A program made the translations under genes and the position numbers. Source: Bifidobacterium cebidarum (lineage in GTDB: Bacteria > Actinomycetota > Actinomycetes > Actinomycetales > Bifidobacteriaceae). Taken from it: a stretch of DNA of 64,000 nt. Positions 44,473 through 53,467 of the stretch are shown here, one piece after another; position 1 is the stretch's first letter; the number at the start of each line of letters is the position of its first letter. Below the pieces are notes generated by a model. The model did not search any database. It saw only the letters and a program-made list of their open reading frames with translations, and had not been told where the DNA came from. Where the stretch lies: contig NZ_WBVS01000009.1 of assembly GCF_009193305.1 (NCBI RefSeq), forward strand, positions 1 to 64,000. Reading direction: 5' to 3'.

Positions 44473-45597
44473 ATGGCTTATCGTTGGAACATGAGTGATT
44501 TTGAGCCGTTCTATGATGTGAACCGCACCTATGAAGACAACTATGCCCAAGGGCCGTTTGGGGCGTTTGCCGAAGCGCTGAAATCCGATATCGCAGGCGA
44601 GGGGGAGCCCGGGAAGACAGGTGAGTCCTTCCTTGGCCAGCCGGTGCGTCTGGCGTTTGGCATTCCTGCCGGTCCGTTGCTCAACAGCCGTTACACCACG
44701 GCGGCCTTCCGCATGGGCTTTGATCTGGCTACCTACAAGACCGTGCGCTCGCGTGCATGGGGCTGCAACCCGTTCCCGAACGTACTGGCCGTGCACCCCG
44801 CCTCCGCAGACGGCTCGTTGACCCCAGGCAGTGCGGAATTGGACGAAGGCGTGCTGGCCGATACCAATTACGAGCAGCCGATTTCCATCTCCAATAGTTT
44901 CGGTGTTCCCTCGAAGGAACCTGATGTATGGCAGCCAGACATGCGCGCCGCCATTGCGGCCGCAGGCCCGGGACAGGTGTTAGTGCCGAGCTTCCAAGGT
45001 TCGCGCGTGGACGGCATGAGCGAAGAGGATTACATCGCCGATCACGCCACCACTGCACGTCTGGTCAAGGAGACCGGCGCGAAGCTGATGGTGATGAACA
45101 CCAGCTGCCCGAACGAAGGGCACAATCGTTTGCTGTGCCACAATCCACTGCTCGTAGGCCGTATTACTGAGGCGGTGAAGAATGAGATTGGTGATACGCC
45201 GTTGATGATTAAGCTGGCGTTCATTCCGAGCGACGATGATTTGGAACTCATGGTGCGTTCCACCGTGAGACGTGGCACAGTTCAGGGCTTCAGCACCATC
45301 AACACGATTTCCGCTCGTCTTGTGGATAAGGATGGCAATCAGGCACTGCCCGGTGCCGGTCGCGATCGCTCGGGTGTGTGCGGCAGCGCAATTCGTGGGG
45401 CTGGTCTTGAGATGGTGCGCCGTTTGGCGGCCTTGCGTGATCGTCTTGGACTGGATTTCGCCATCAATGGCGTGGGCGGTGTGGTGTCAGCCGCCGATTA
45501 TGCGGCCTATAAGGCAGCTGGTGCGGATTCGGTGATGTCCGCAACCGGAGCCATGTGGGATGCCGAATTGGCCCACAAGATTAAGGCGAGTTTATAG
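44473..45597 (+). CDS. dihydroorotate dehydrogenase family protein
   Basis: 374 residues. TIM-barrel FMN enzyme signatures: LAFGIPAGPLLNSRYT, FDLATYKTVRS, SISNSFGVPSKEP, MVMNTSCPNEGH (with the Cys of class 1 enzymes), LMIKLAFIPSD, GFSTINTIS and the phosphate-binding FAINGVGGVVSAADYAAYKAAGADSVMSATG. It could be a real PyrD or a related dihydropyrimidine-type oxidoreductase; no other pyr gene is adjacent. Start ATG 44473 has AAGGGA about ten bases upstream; ATG 44491 also fits. Stands alone between two repeat regions. Confidence 0.82.
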   Translation: MAYRWNMSDFEPFYDVNRTYEDNYAQGPFGAFAEALKSDIAGEGEPGKTGESFLGQPVRLAFGIPAGPLLNSRYTTAAFRMGFDLATYKTVRSRAWGCNPFPNVLAVHPASADGSLTPGSAELDEGVLADTNYEQPISISNSFGVPSKEPDVWQPDMRAAIAAAGPGQVLVPSFQGSRVDGMSEEDYIADHATTARLVKETGAKLMVMNTSCPNEGHNRLLCHNPLLVGRITEAVKNEIGDTPLMIKLAFIPSDDDLELMVRSTVRRGTVQGFSTINTISARLVDKDGNQALPGAGRDRSGVCGSAIRGAGLEMVRRLAALRDRLGLDFAINGVGGVVSAADYAAYKAAGADSVMSATGAMWDAELAHKIKASL

Positions 45598-45608
45598 GCG
45601 TAATTCAT

Positions 45609-45646
45609 GTTTGCCTTGGCTGAAAATTGCTTCAGCCAAGGCAAAC
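45609..45646 (+). terminator. 16-bp perfect stem-loop after the DHOD gene
   Basis: GTTTGCCTTGGCTGAA (45609-45624), loop AATTGC, then its exact complement (45631-45646). Strong stem; no T-run. Confidence 0.72.
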
Positions 45647-45852
45647 TCGTTTACAAGGGGTTGATTTGGGCCGTTCGGGAGGTCTATCTGCGTTACGAGG
45701 GGTTCCTTGCTAAGTAGACAGGCCTCAAGAATGGCGGAATGACGGTGTGGCGAGGGCTTGTATACGGCATGTACAAGCCCTCACCAACCCCTCGTAACGC
45801 AGATAGATGTTCCGGAAGATGAAAAACCACCCCTTGTAAGCGAGATACATCG
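45645..45852. repeat. nested inverted repeats related to the 18.6-kb element
   Basis: Outer arms ACTCGTTTACAAGGGGTTGATTT (from 45645) pair imperfectly with AAAAACCACCCCTTGTAAGCGAGAT (45821-45845). Inner arms TCTATCTGCGTTACGAGGGGTT (45683-45704) pair almost perfectly with AACCCCTCGTAACGCAGATAGA (45786-45807). A central 11-bp stem, GAGGGCTTGTA/TACAAGCCCTC, is at 45752-45782. Both layers match the element at 18633-18821. Confidence 0.8.
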
Positions 45853-45899
45853 AAATGTATGGGCAGCACGGGGGCGGTGGGTGCTCATCATATTGCGTG

Positions 45900-47258
45900 T
45901 TACGCTTCGGCGGCGGCCTTCATGGCCACGGCGCCGACGTAATACACCGGCTTGTCGAAGTTCGGCTGGAACAGGAAGTCCACATTGGCCAACTGGTCGA
46001 CGGTGAAGCCGGCCTGAATCGCCATGGAAATCACGTTCGCGGCACCCGAGATATCCGCCTTGGAGCAGAACTGGCCGCCCTTGACCTTACGCGTCTCGGG
46101 ATCCCAGGTCAGAATCGAAGTGACCGGGGTGGTGGTGAGCATGAAGTCCGGTCGGTAATCCTCTGTGAGCTCGGTTTCGTTCACGGTAAGGCCACGACGT
46201 TCGGCGCCGGCCTTGGTAAGGCCCGAAGCAGCCAGCGACAGGTCATAAAGCTGCACGGCGGACGTGGCTTGTGTGCCCATGTACTTCACGGTGGGCTTTT
46301 CGATATTGCGGCCCACGAGCAGACCTTGGCGAACTGCATTGGTGGCCAGCGGAATGTAGTCATGCTTGCCGGTCGGGTTGTAGAACACGGTGGCGGAGTC
46401 GCCGGCGGCGTACACATCCGGCACGGATGCCTGCATGTAATCATCAACGATGATGGCGCCGTTCGGTAACATGTCCACCTTGCCCTTGAGCAGGTCGGTG
46501 TTCGGCAGGAAGCCCACGGCCAGAATCGCCATCTCAGCCGTGTACTCACCCTTTTCGGTGACCACGGTCACGGTATTGTCCGGATTATCGCGGAATTCCA
46601 CCACTTTCTGGCCGAGCGCCAGCGTCACGCCGTGCTCTTCGAATGCAGCGGCCACCTGATCGGTGATGGACTTATCGAAGTTGTTGGCCAACGGGCGGTC
46701 CAAGCCGTCCACCAGCGTGGTCTTGACACCGGTCAAGCTGAACTGTTCGGCGATCTCCGCGCCAATGTAGCCGGAGCCGATCACGACTGCGGACTTGGCG
46801 AGCTTCGCCTTTTCCTTGATGGCGATGGCGTGATCCCAGTTCTTGCACAGCAGCACATGCGGGCTGTCGATGCCGGGGATCGGCGGAATCACCGGTCGGG
46901 AACCGGTGGTCACGACGAGCTTGTCGAAGGCGAGCGTCTCCTCGGGGGCGTCGGTGCCATCGGTGCCGTTCTCGAGCGAGCGGTAGGTGAGGGTCTTGCC
47001 CACCGGGTCCACGGAAGTCACGTCGGTGCGCATGTGCATGGTCGCGCCGGCCTGTGCCAGAGCTTCGGGGGAGGAGTAGAACATCTTCTTCGGGTCGGAG
47101 ACATGGTCGCCAACCCACAGCGCGATGCCGCAGGAGAGGAAGGAGAGCGTGCCATTGCGCTCAAAGACATGGACGGTCCAATCCGGATGTTCGGCGAGAA
47201 TGGACGTGGCGGCGAACGTGCCGGCGTGCGTGCAGCCGATGACGGCGACGGTGGTCAT
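45900..47258 (-). CDS. nox: NADH oxidase / CoA-disulfide-reductase-type flavoprotein
   Basis: 452 residues. FAD-binding start TTVAVIGCTHAGTFAATSIL, the catalytic redox cysteine in SFLSCGIALW (Cys43), NAD(H)-binding SAVVIGSGYIGAEIAEQF, DVYAAGDSATVFYNP (second FAD site) and the C-terminal dimerisation domain ending AVAMKAA. The single-Cys arrangement is that of water-forming Nox and of CoA-disulfide reductases; which one is not decidable from sequence alone. In oxygen-sensitive bifidobacteria such enzymes detoxify oxygen. ATG 47258 has AAAGGAGC upstream. It is divergent to murA. Confidence 0.88.
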   Translation of the reverse strand: MTTVAVIGCTHAGTFAATSILAEHPDWTVHVFERNGTLSFLSCGIALWVGDHVSDPKKMFYSSPEALAQAGATMHMRTDVTSVDPVGKTLTYRSLENGTDGTDAPEETLAFDKLVVTTGSRPVIPPIPGIDSPHVLLCKNWDHAIAIKEKAKLAKSAVVIGSGYIGAEIAEQFSLTGVKTTLVDGLDRPLANNFDKSITDQVAAAFEEHGVTLALGQKVVEFRDNPDNTVTVVTEKGEYTAEMAILAVGFLPNTDLLKGKVDMLPNGAIIVDDYMQASVPDVYAAGDSATVFYNPTGKHDYIPLATNAVRQGLLVGRNIEKPTVKYMGTQATSAVQLYDLSLAASGLTKAGAERRGLTVNETELTEDYRPDFMLTTTPVTSILTWDPETRKVKGGQFCSKADISGAANVISMAIQAGFTVDQLANVDFLFQPNFDKPVYYVGAVAMKAAAEA

Positions 47259-47523
47259 AAATGCTCCTTTGCTTGTGGCCTAGGCGTCAATTGCCCTGCC
47301 TCGAATCGTAGCGTAGGGGGCTGGAGAATGTCGTAGTCGAAAATGTGACGTAGATTACATTGGATGTGCTGTGGGCTGCCGACGACAATGGGGCTGAATG
47401 CTCACCAAAGCTTTGCAAAGTTTGGCTCCAGGCGCATTTCACCGAGTGCGCACATGGGTTATGGCAAACTAGACTCTAGCGTTTTTGACTCGCATGATTG
47501 AAGTTATTGCATAGGAGAGTGGC

Positions 47524-48849
47524 GTGGCTGAGAATACGAATGATGTGCTGCATGTTGAAGGCGGCAAGCCGCTGAACGGCACTATCAAGGTCCGTGGTGC
47601 GAAGAACTTCGTGAGCAAGGCCATGGTGGCCGCTCTGCTTGCGCCGGGCAAGTCCGTGCTGAAGAACGTGCCGGAGATTCGCGATGTGCATGTGGTGTCC
47701 GACTTGCTGCGCCTGCACGGCGTGGACGTGGACGTGGACGGCGCGAACGGCATCGTGACCATCGATGCCTCCCATGTGCAGCTGGCCGACGTGGCCGACG
47801 TGGATACGCTCTCCGGCTCCTCCCGTATTCCGATTCTGTTCTCCGGTCCGCTGGTGCACCGTCTGGGCGAGGCGTTCATCCCGGCGCTCGGCGGCTGCGC
47901 GATCGGCGGGCGCCCGATCGACTTCCACCTGGAGACCCTGCGCAAGCTCGGTGCCACGGTGGACAAGGAGCATAAGGACGGCATTCACATCACCGCTCCC
48001 GACGGCCTGCATGGTGCGAAGATCCACCTGCCGTACCCGTCCGTGGGCGCCACTGAGCAGACGCTGCTCGCCGCCGTGCTCGCCGAGGGCAAGACCGAGC
48101 TGTCCGGCGCCGCCATCGAGCCTGAGATCATGGATCTGGTGGCCGTGCTGCAGAAGATGGGTGCGATCATCTCCGTGGACGTGGACCGTACGTTCCGCAT
48201 CGAAGGCGTCAAGGAGCTCAAGGGCTTCACCCACACCTCGCTGACCGACCGCATCGAGGCCGCCTCCTGGGCGTCCGCCGCGCTCGCCACGCACGGTGAC
48301 ATCTTCGTCAAGGGTGCCACCCAGCCGGAGATGATGACCTTCCTCAACGTGTTCCGCAAGGTCGGAGGCGAATTCGACGTGACCGACAAGGGCATCCGCT
48401 TCTGGCATCCGGGCGGCGATCTGCACCCGGTGGCCATCGAAACCGACGTGCACCCCGGCTTCATGACCGATTGGCAGCAGCCGCTCGTCGTGGCCCTGAC
48501 CCAGGCGAACGGCTTGTCGATCGTGCACGAGACCGTGTATGAGAATCGTTTCGGCTTCACCAAGCCGCTTGTGCAGATGGGCGCCACCATCCAGCTCTAC
48601 CGTGAGTGCCTCGGCTCCCTGCCGTGCCGCTTCCAGCAGCGTAACTACAAGCACTCCGCCGTGATCTTCGGACCGACTCCGCTGACCGGCCGAGACATCG
48701 ATGTGCCGGATCTGCGCGGCGGCTTCAGCCATCTGATTGCGGCGCTCGCCGCCAAGGGTCCGTCCAACGTGCAAGGCATCAGCCTGATTGACCGTGGCTA
48801 CGCTGACTTCCGCGGCAAGCTTGAAGCCCTCGGCGCCGACTTCGACTAA
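47524..48849 (+). CDS. murA: UDP-N-acetylglucosamine 1-carboxyvinyltransferase
   Basis: First committed step of peptidoglycan synthesis: adds enolpyruvate from PEP to UDP-GlcNAc. 441 residues. GTG 47524 has AGGAGA upstream. Motifs: VRGAKNFVSKAMVAALLAPG with the catalytic Lys region, SGSSRIPILFSGPLVHR, and GGCAIGGRPIDFH containing the active-site cysteine at residue 125 (fosfomycin target). PSVGATEQTLLAAVLA and DLRGGFSHLIAALAA follow. The usual Cys is present, so the sequence gives no reason to expect intrinsic fosfomycin resistance from this enzyme. Confidence 0.96.
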   Translation: MAENTNDVLHVEGGKPLNGTIKVRGAKNFVSKAMVAALLAPGKSVLKNVPEIRDVHVVSDLLRLHGVDVDVDGANGIVTIDASHVQLADVADVDTLSGSSRIPILFSGPLVHRLGEAFIPALGGCAIGGRPIDFHLETLRKLGATVDKEHKDGIHITAPDGLHGAKIHLPYPSVGATEQTLLAAVLAEGKTELSGAAIEPEIMDLVAVLQKMGAIISVDVDRTFRIEGVKELKGFTHTSLTDRIEAASWASAALATHGDIFVKGATQPEMMTFLNVFRKVGGEFDVTDKGIRFWHPGGDLHPVAIETDVHPGFMTDWQQPLVVALTQANGLSIVHETVYENRFGFTKPLVQMGATIQLYRECLGSLPCRFQQRNYKHSAVIFGPTPLTGRDIDVPDLRGGFSHLIAALAAKGPSNVQGISLIDRGYADFRGKLEALGADFD

Positions 48850-48901
48850 TACGTTGGGATTGAGCTGATATATATATCGGCTTGATCCCTGTTGGTTATG
48901 G

Positions 48902-48935
48902 ATGGTGGCTCCCCTCTTCGGAAGGGAGCCACCAT
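48902..48935. terminator. bidirectional terminator between murA and MFS gene
   Basis: ATGGTGGCTCCC (48902-48913) pairs with GGGAGCCACCAT (48924-48935), with a TTCG tetraloop inside. The two genes are convergent. Confidence 0.78.
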
Positions 48936-48940
48936 TGTAT

Positions 48941-50218
48941 TTAATCCTCGAATCGTTTGGCGAGCCGTGCGGATACTACCGCGCCAAGTCCAAGCAGCCC
49001 CGCTGAAATCAGCAATACCGTGGCTACCGGCATATGATCGAATGTCCAGCCGTATGCCATCTGCCCGAGTGGTTGCGCCCACATGCTGATGGCCGCCACC
49101 ATCGCCATCACTTTGCCGGTCATCGCATCCGGCGTATTGAGCTGAATGGTGGGCAGCGCGATCAGATTCGAGAAACAGCTGGCAATCATCGTGCCGAATG
49201 TACAGCCGACCAGCACAATCAGCTTCGTCCAAGCGGACACCGGCAGTAGGAATACCAAGCCTTGCGGCAGCAGCGACAGTGCCAGAGCGACCATCGAAAT
49301 CGGGAACTTGCGCATCGTGAGCTTTGCAGCAAAGCAGCCGGCAACAAACGCGCCAACTACCCCGGAAACGCCGACCAGACCATCGGCGATGCCATAGACG
49401 GTGGCATCAAAACCCAGCACCGTGCGAATCACATAGGGGAATCCGACGGCGGCATTACCGATAATCACAAAGTTCAGTCCGGCGGCGAACAGCAACAGCG
49501 CAAACACATTCGGACGGTCTTTGATCAGGAACCGGATGCCTGCCTTGAGATCCTCGATTGGCGTCGGCAGTGCCTCGTCGCCACGGTCGGGCGGGGCCAG
49601 CCGAATGAAACATTCGAGCGTGGCGGCACCGGCGAAGCTCATCATGGCGATGACCAACATCGGCTGGATGCCGGTCAGTGAATAGAGCACACCGCCAAGG
49701 AAACTCGGCAACAGCGAGCCCACCTGCTGCACCTGATTGACGACGGCCATCGCCTGCCGCAATGTGCTTTGCCCATGTTCGCGGAACATTTGGGGGAGTG
49801 CGGCCTGCACGGTTGGGGTTTCGAACGCGCCCAGCACGGCGAGCAGGACTTGCATGGTGCCGATGGCGGCGAGGCTGAAACCGATGGTGGCGAAGACGAG
49901 CGCGCTCGCCAGCACGAGCACGGCTGAAATGGCGTCAAGCGCCACCATGATGGTGCGGCGGTTCACGCGGTCGGCCAGCACGCCGCCGAACGGGGAGAGA
50001 ATGATGGTCGGCACGATGGATATGGCCAGAATCGAGGCAAATACGGTTGCGGAACCGGTTTCATCCAGAACCCACATGGCCATCGCGAAGCGCAGCATCA
50101 GGTTGCCGAATAGGGAGATGCCCTGGCCGGCGACGAGGAGGATGAAGTCGCGGCTTGCGAGTGGAGTGTGAGCGACTTGAGGCTGTCGAGACTGGGTGTG
50201 GGGTAAATGAAGTGGCAT
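48941..50218 (-). CDS. MFS transporter, probable drug efflux
   Basis: 425 residues with about twelve hydrophobic segments. The motif GGVLADRVNRRTIMVALD between helices 2 and 3 is the MFS loop A, and SRDFILLVAGQGISLFGN starts helix 1; the pattern is that of the LmrP/MefA-type single-gene MFS pumps. ATG 50218 has GGAG upstream. A TetR-family gene lies 415 bases upstream on the same strand and probably controls it. Substrates are unknown. Convergent with murA. Confidence 0.86.
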   Translation of the reverse strand: MPLHLPHTQSRQPQVAHTPLASRDFILLVAGQGISLFGNLMLRFAMAMWVLDETGSATVFASILAISIVPTIILSPFGGVLADRVNRRTIMVALDAISAVLVLASALVFATIGFSLAAIGTMQVLLAVLGAFETPTVQAALPQMFREHGQSTLRQAMAVVNQVQQVGSLLPSFLGGVLYSLTGIQPMLVIAMMSFAGAATLECFIRLAPPDRGDEALPTPIEDLKAGIRFLIKDRPNVFALLLFAAGLNFVIIGNAAVGFPYVIRTVLGFDATVYGIADGLVGVSGVVGAFVAGCFAAKLTMRKFPISMVALALSLLPQGLVFLLPVSAWTKLIVLVGCTFGTMIASCFSNLIALPTIQLNTPDAMTGKVMAMVAAISMWAQPLGQMAYGWTFDHMPVATVLLISAGLLGLGAVVSARLAKRFED

Positions 50219-50294
50219 GGTGGCTTCTCCGGTGGCAGTTGGGTGGATAGAATAAGCGACTTTGGTGGGGACGCGGCCTATCTCGACCGTTATC

Positions 50295-50431
50295 GCAAGA
50301 AATTCGGGAGAGCAGCCGCATCATCCCGAATTTCTTGCACTGAGAGGATGCCAGTGCAAAGAATTCGGGAAATATGCCCTGATTTCCTGAATTTCTTGCA
50401 CTGAGTGTTCCTGAGTGCAAGAAATTTGGGA
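50295..50431. repeat. five half-units of a TGCAAGAAATTCGGGA palindrome
   Basis: Alternating copies: 50295-50309 (+), 50324-50344 (inverse), 50353-50370 (+), 50382-50405 (inverse), 50414-50431 (+). Adjacent pairs can form hairpins. The unit extends to CAGTGCAAGAAATTCGGGA. Confidence 0.78.
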
Positions 50432-50640
50432 GGAGTGGGGGAAAAGACAAGGATATGGGAGGAGGGAAGGAAGACGTATTGGGAGGAGTGGGAGTGGGGG
50501 GAAATGGAGATGTTGGGATCAGTGAGGGGTGGTTTGGGGTGGTGTGGGTCATGTTGAATCAGTGTGTGGGGGTGGTGTGGGTCATGTTGGATCAGTGTGG
50601 GGTGGTTTGGGGATGGTCTGGATCATGTTGGATCAGTCAT
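50427..50640. repeat. G-rich region with degenerate direct repeats reaching the tetR stop
   Basis: 50427-50510 is very rich in runs of three or more G. Then ~26-base repeats based on GTGTGGGTCATGTTGGATCAGTGTG begin at 50541 and 50574, and a third, partly diverged copy (50615-50640) overlaps the tetR 3' end; a shortened copy lies near 50511. No gene is seen. Confidence 0.65.
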
Positions 50641-51304
50641 AGGGACCTTGTTCGTCGGACTGTTCGTCGAGCTGGGCGTAAAAGTCGGCGGTGAGGTCAA
50701 TGAGCTCATCGTCGAACACCGGGATGTTGATGGCGTCGAGCATTGTGGCGAGGCACTGGATGCGATGTCTGAGTTGGGTGCGATTGGCCGGGTAGAAACG
50801 GGTAAGCAGCCAGTAGTTGGCAAGCAGGGAAATAAGTTCTGCGGCTTCCTGCGGGTATTCGGTGGGGATGGAACCGTCTCGCATGCCTTCCTCGATGATG
50901 GGCAGCCAATGCTTGGGCAGTTCGGTGGCCCAGAAATTCAGGTTTGATGCGAGCGTGGTGGGGTCGTCAAGGAAAGGAAGGCCGACTTCATTGAGCTTTT
51001 GATGCTCCTCGTTGCCGATGGCGAGGGTAAAGAGCGCGCGCAACTTCTGCAGTCCGGTGAGATCGTTGCGGGTCATGATGCGCTCGCGCTCGCCCTGGCT
51101 GTAGTCCCAATCTGCGCTGTTGAGCCGGTCGAGAATGGCTTCCTTGGATTTGAAGTGATGATAGATCGCGCCTTTGGAAAGATCGCCGAGCCGGTCCACG
51201 ATGTTTTGGATGGAGGTTCTCTCGTAGCCTTTTTCCATGAAAAGGTCGCGCGCTGCCTCGAGAATGCGCCGCTCGGTGATTTCCGGATGTGCGTTGCGTG
51301 CCAT
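50633..51304 (-). CDS. TetR family transcriptional regulator
   Basis: About 223 residues. The helix-turn-helix is at the N-terminus: RRILEAARDLFMEKGYERTSIQNIVDRLGDLSKGAIYHHFKSKEAIL. The remaining ~170 residues are the all-helical ligand-binding and dimerisation domain. ATG 51304 has AAAGGACG upstream; longer frames extend into the operator and are unlikely. The palindrome at 51349-51377 is the expected binding site, giving autorepression and control of the MFS gene downstream. The end of the gene lies in a direct-repeat region. Inducer unknown. Confidence 0.9.
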   Translation of the reverse strand: MARNAHPEITERRILEAARDLFMEKGYERTSIQNIVDRLGDLSKGAIYHHFKSKEAILDRLNSADWDYSQGERERIMTRNDLTGLQKLRALFTLAIGNEEHQKLNEVGLPFLDDPTTLASNLNFWATELPKHWLPIIEEGMRDGSIPTEYPQEAAELISLLANYWLLTRFYPANRTQLRHRIQCLATMLDAINIPVFDDELIDLTADFYAQLDEQSDEQGPYD

Positions 51305-51348
51305 GTGCGACGTCCTTTCCGCGGGCTGCCTGCCCTGCTTGGCTCGCA

Positions 51349-51377
51349 CTATACATACCGTCGGTCGGTATGTATAG
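51349..51377. promoter_or_regulatory. palindromic operator for the TetR regulator
   Basis: CTATACATACCG (51349-51360), five bases, then CGGTATGTATAG (51366-51377): perfect 12-base arms. On the minus strand TATAGT within it could be the tetR -10 box. A half-site GCGGTATGTATGAT is at about 51429. Confidence 0.8.
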
Positions 51378-51622
51378 GTGTGCGGCGAGCCCATGTACGG
51401 CGCAACGAGTGAGCGGGCGCCATGATGCGGCGGTATGTATGATTGGGCGGCTCTACGGAGTATTGATTTATAGGTGACGCAGCAATGCACGCTTGCAGGC
51501 CTAATGTCTGAAGCATCGCCTTGGCCCATACCGTACATATGGGAAATATTGAGTTGTACTTGACGGTTAACCACCCGACGAGTGCCGCAGGTACTGTCGG
51601 TGTTCTCGGTATCCTTAGAAGA
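51378..51622. other. gap before argS
   Basis: No gene, and apart from a half-site of the TetR operator near 51429 and possible argS promoter elements I see no further structure here. Confidence 0.5.
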
Positions 51623-53467
51623 ATGAGCCCTGAAGCGTTAAGTGAACTGATTTCCAAGATTGCCCATAACCTCGTCGCAGCCGGTCAGGCCGGCACCTTG
51701 ACCGACGAGCTGATTCCGCCCGTCGACAAGCTGACCGTGATGCGCCCGAAGGATCGCGCGCACGGCGACTGGGCCTCCAACATCGCCATGCAGCTGGCCA
51801 AGAAGGCCGGCATGAAACCGCGCGACCTGGCCGAGCCGTTCGCCGCGGCGCTCACCGAAGCGGATGGCATCAAGTCCGTGGAAGTGGCCGGTCCCGGCTT
51901 CATCAACATCACCCTTGATTCCGCATCCGCCGCGGCCGTGGTCGATCAGGTGCTGAACGCTCCCGCCGACGAGCACGGCATCTCCACTTACGGTCGTAAC
52001 ACTCATCTGGCCGGCAAGACCCTGAACCTTGAGTTCGTCTCCGCCAACCCCACCGGCCCGATTCACATCGGCGGCACCCGTTGGGCCGCCACCGGCGACT
52101 CGATGGCCCGTGTGCTTGAAGCCAATGGTGCCAAAGTGGTGCGTGAATACTACTTCAACGATCACGGCGAGCAGATCAACCGCTTCGCCAAGTCGCTGGT
52201 CGCCGCCTGGGCGCATGACAACAACCTTGGCGATGCCGGCTATCAGACCGAAACCCCGTTCGACGGCTACAAGGGCGCCTACATCGACGAGATCGCCCGC
52301 CGTGTTGAGGCCGAGGCCAAGGCCGACGGCGTGGACCTCACCGCCCTGCAGCATGAGGATCAGGGCCTGAACGCCGACGGCGAGCCGATTGGCGAGTCCG
52401 ATTCCGAAGTGCGCGAGGAATTCCGCAAGCGTGCTGTGCCGATGATGTTCGATGAGATTCGCAAGTCCATGAAGGACTTCCGTGTGAACTTCGACGTGTG
52501 GTTCCACGAGAACAGCCTGTACCAGGATGGCGAAGTTGACCGCGCCATCGAAGTGCTGCGCGAGCGTGGCGATATCTACGAGAAGGATGGTGCCACCTGG
52601 TTCGAATCCACCAAGCACGGCGACGATAAGGACCGCGTGATCTTGAAGTCCAACGGCGAATTCGCCTACTTCGCCGCCGATATCGCCTACTACTGGAACA
52701 AGCGCCACCGCGCCACCGACCCGGCCGACGTGGCGATCTACATGCTCGGCGCCGACCACCACGGCTACATCGGCCGCATGATGGCCATGTGCGCCGCCTT
52801 CGGCGACAAGCCCGGCGAGAACATGCAGATCCTGATCGGCCAGCTGGTCAACGTGCTGAAGGACGGCAGAGCCGTGCGCATGTCGAAGCGCGCCGGCAAC
52901 GTGGTGACCATCGACGATCTGGTCGAAGCCATCGGCGTGGACGCCTCCCGCTACTCGCTGGCTCGTACCGACTACAACTCCCCGGTGGACATCGACCTGA
53001 ACCTGCTCGCCTCCCACTCCAACGACAACCCGGTGTACTACGTGCAGTACGCGCACGCCCGCTCCTGCAACGTGGACCGCAATGCCGAGGCCGCAGGCAT
53101 CTCGTACGAAGGTGCCGACCTCTCGCTGCTCGACACTGAGGCTGACGGCGAAGTGCTCGCCGCGCTCGCCCAGTGGCCGGCCCTGGTTACCTTGGCTGGC
53201 GATGCCCGCGCTCCGCACCGCGTGGCCCACTACCTTGAGGATCTGGCCGCCGCATACCACAAGTGGTACAACGTCGAGCGCGTGGTGCCGATGGCCCTGA
53301 CCGATCCGGAAACCCGCGGTGATGAGGAGGCTCGCAAGGCCCTGGAGATTGCCAAGAACCCGGAGCCTGCTCGTGCCGCGGCCCGCTTGAAGCTCAACGA
53401 TGCCGTGCGCAACGTGATCGCCGCCGGCCTCGACCTGCTCGGTGTGTCCTCCCCAGAGAAAATGTGA
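51623..53467 (+). CDS. argS: arginyl-tRNA synthetase
   Basis: Charges tRNA-Arg in the cytoplasm. 614 residues. The family-specific N-terminal domain is followed by the class I signature FVSANPTGPIHIGGTRWA (about residue 140-150) and the KMSKS-like AVRMSKRAGNVV (about 418); the C-terminal anticodon-binding domain closes with LLGVSSPEKM. ATG 51623 lacks a clear ribosome site (only AGAAGA); upstream in-frame starts would add unconserved residues. Its final codons and stop are duplicated 99 bases downstream. It starts the argS-lysA-hom-thrB block. Confidence 0.96.
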   Translation: MSPEALSELISKIAHNLVAAGQAGTLTDELIPPVDKLTVMRPKDRAHGDWASNIAMQLAKKAGMKPRDLAEPFAAALTEADGIKSVEVAGPGFINITLDSASAAAVVDQVLNAPADEHGISTYGRNTHLAGKTLNLEFVSANPTGPIHIGGTRWAATGDSMARVLEANGAKVVREYYFNDHGEQINRFAKSLVAAWAHDNNLGDAGYQTETPFDGYKGAYIDEIARRVEAEAKADGVDLTALQHEDQGLNADGEPIGESDSEVREEFRKRAVPMMFDEIRKSMKDFRVNFDVWFHENSLYQDGEVDRAIEVLRERGDIYEKDGATWFESTKHGDDKDRVILKSNGEFAYFAADIAYYWNKRHRATDPADVAIYMLGADHHGYIGRMMAMCAAFGDKPGENMQILIGQLVNVLKDGRAVRMSKRAGNVVTIDDLVEAIGVDASRYSLARTDYNSPVDIDLNLLASHSNDNPVYYVQYAHARSCNVDRNAEAAGISYEGADLSLLDTEADGEVLAALAQWPALVTLAGDARAPHRVAHYLEDLAAAYHKWYNVERVVPMALTDPETRGDEEARKALEIAKNPEPARAAARLKLNDAVRNVIAAGLDLLGVSSPEKM

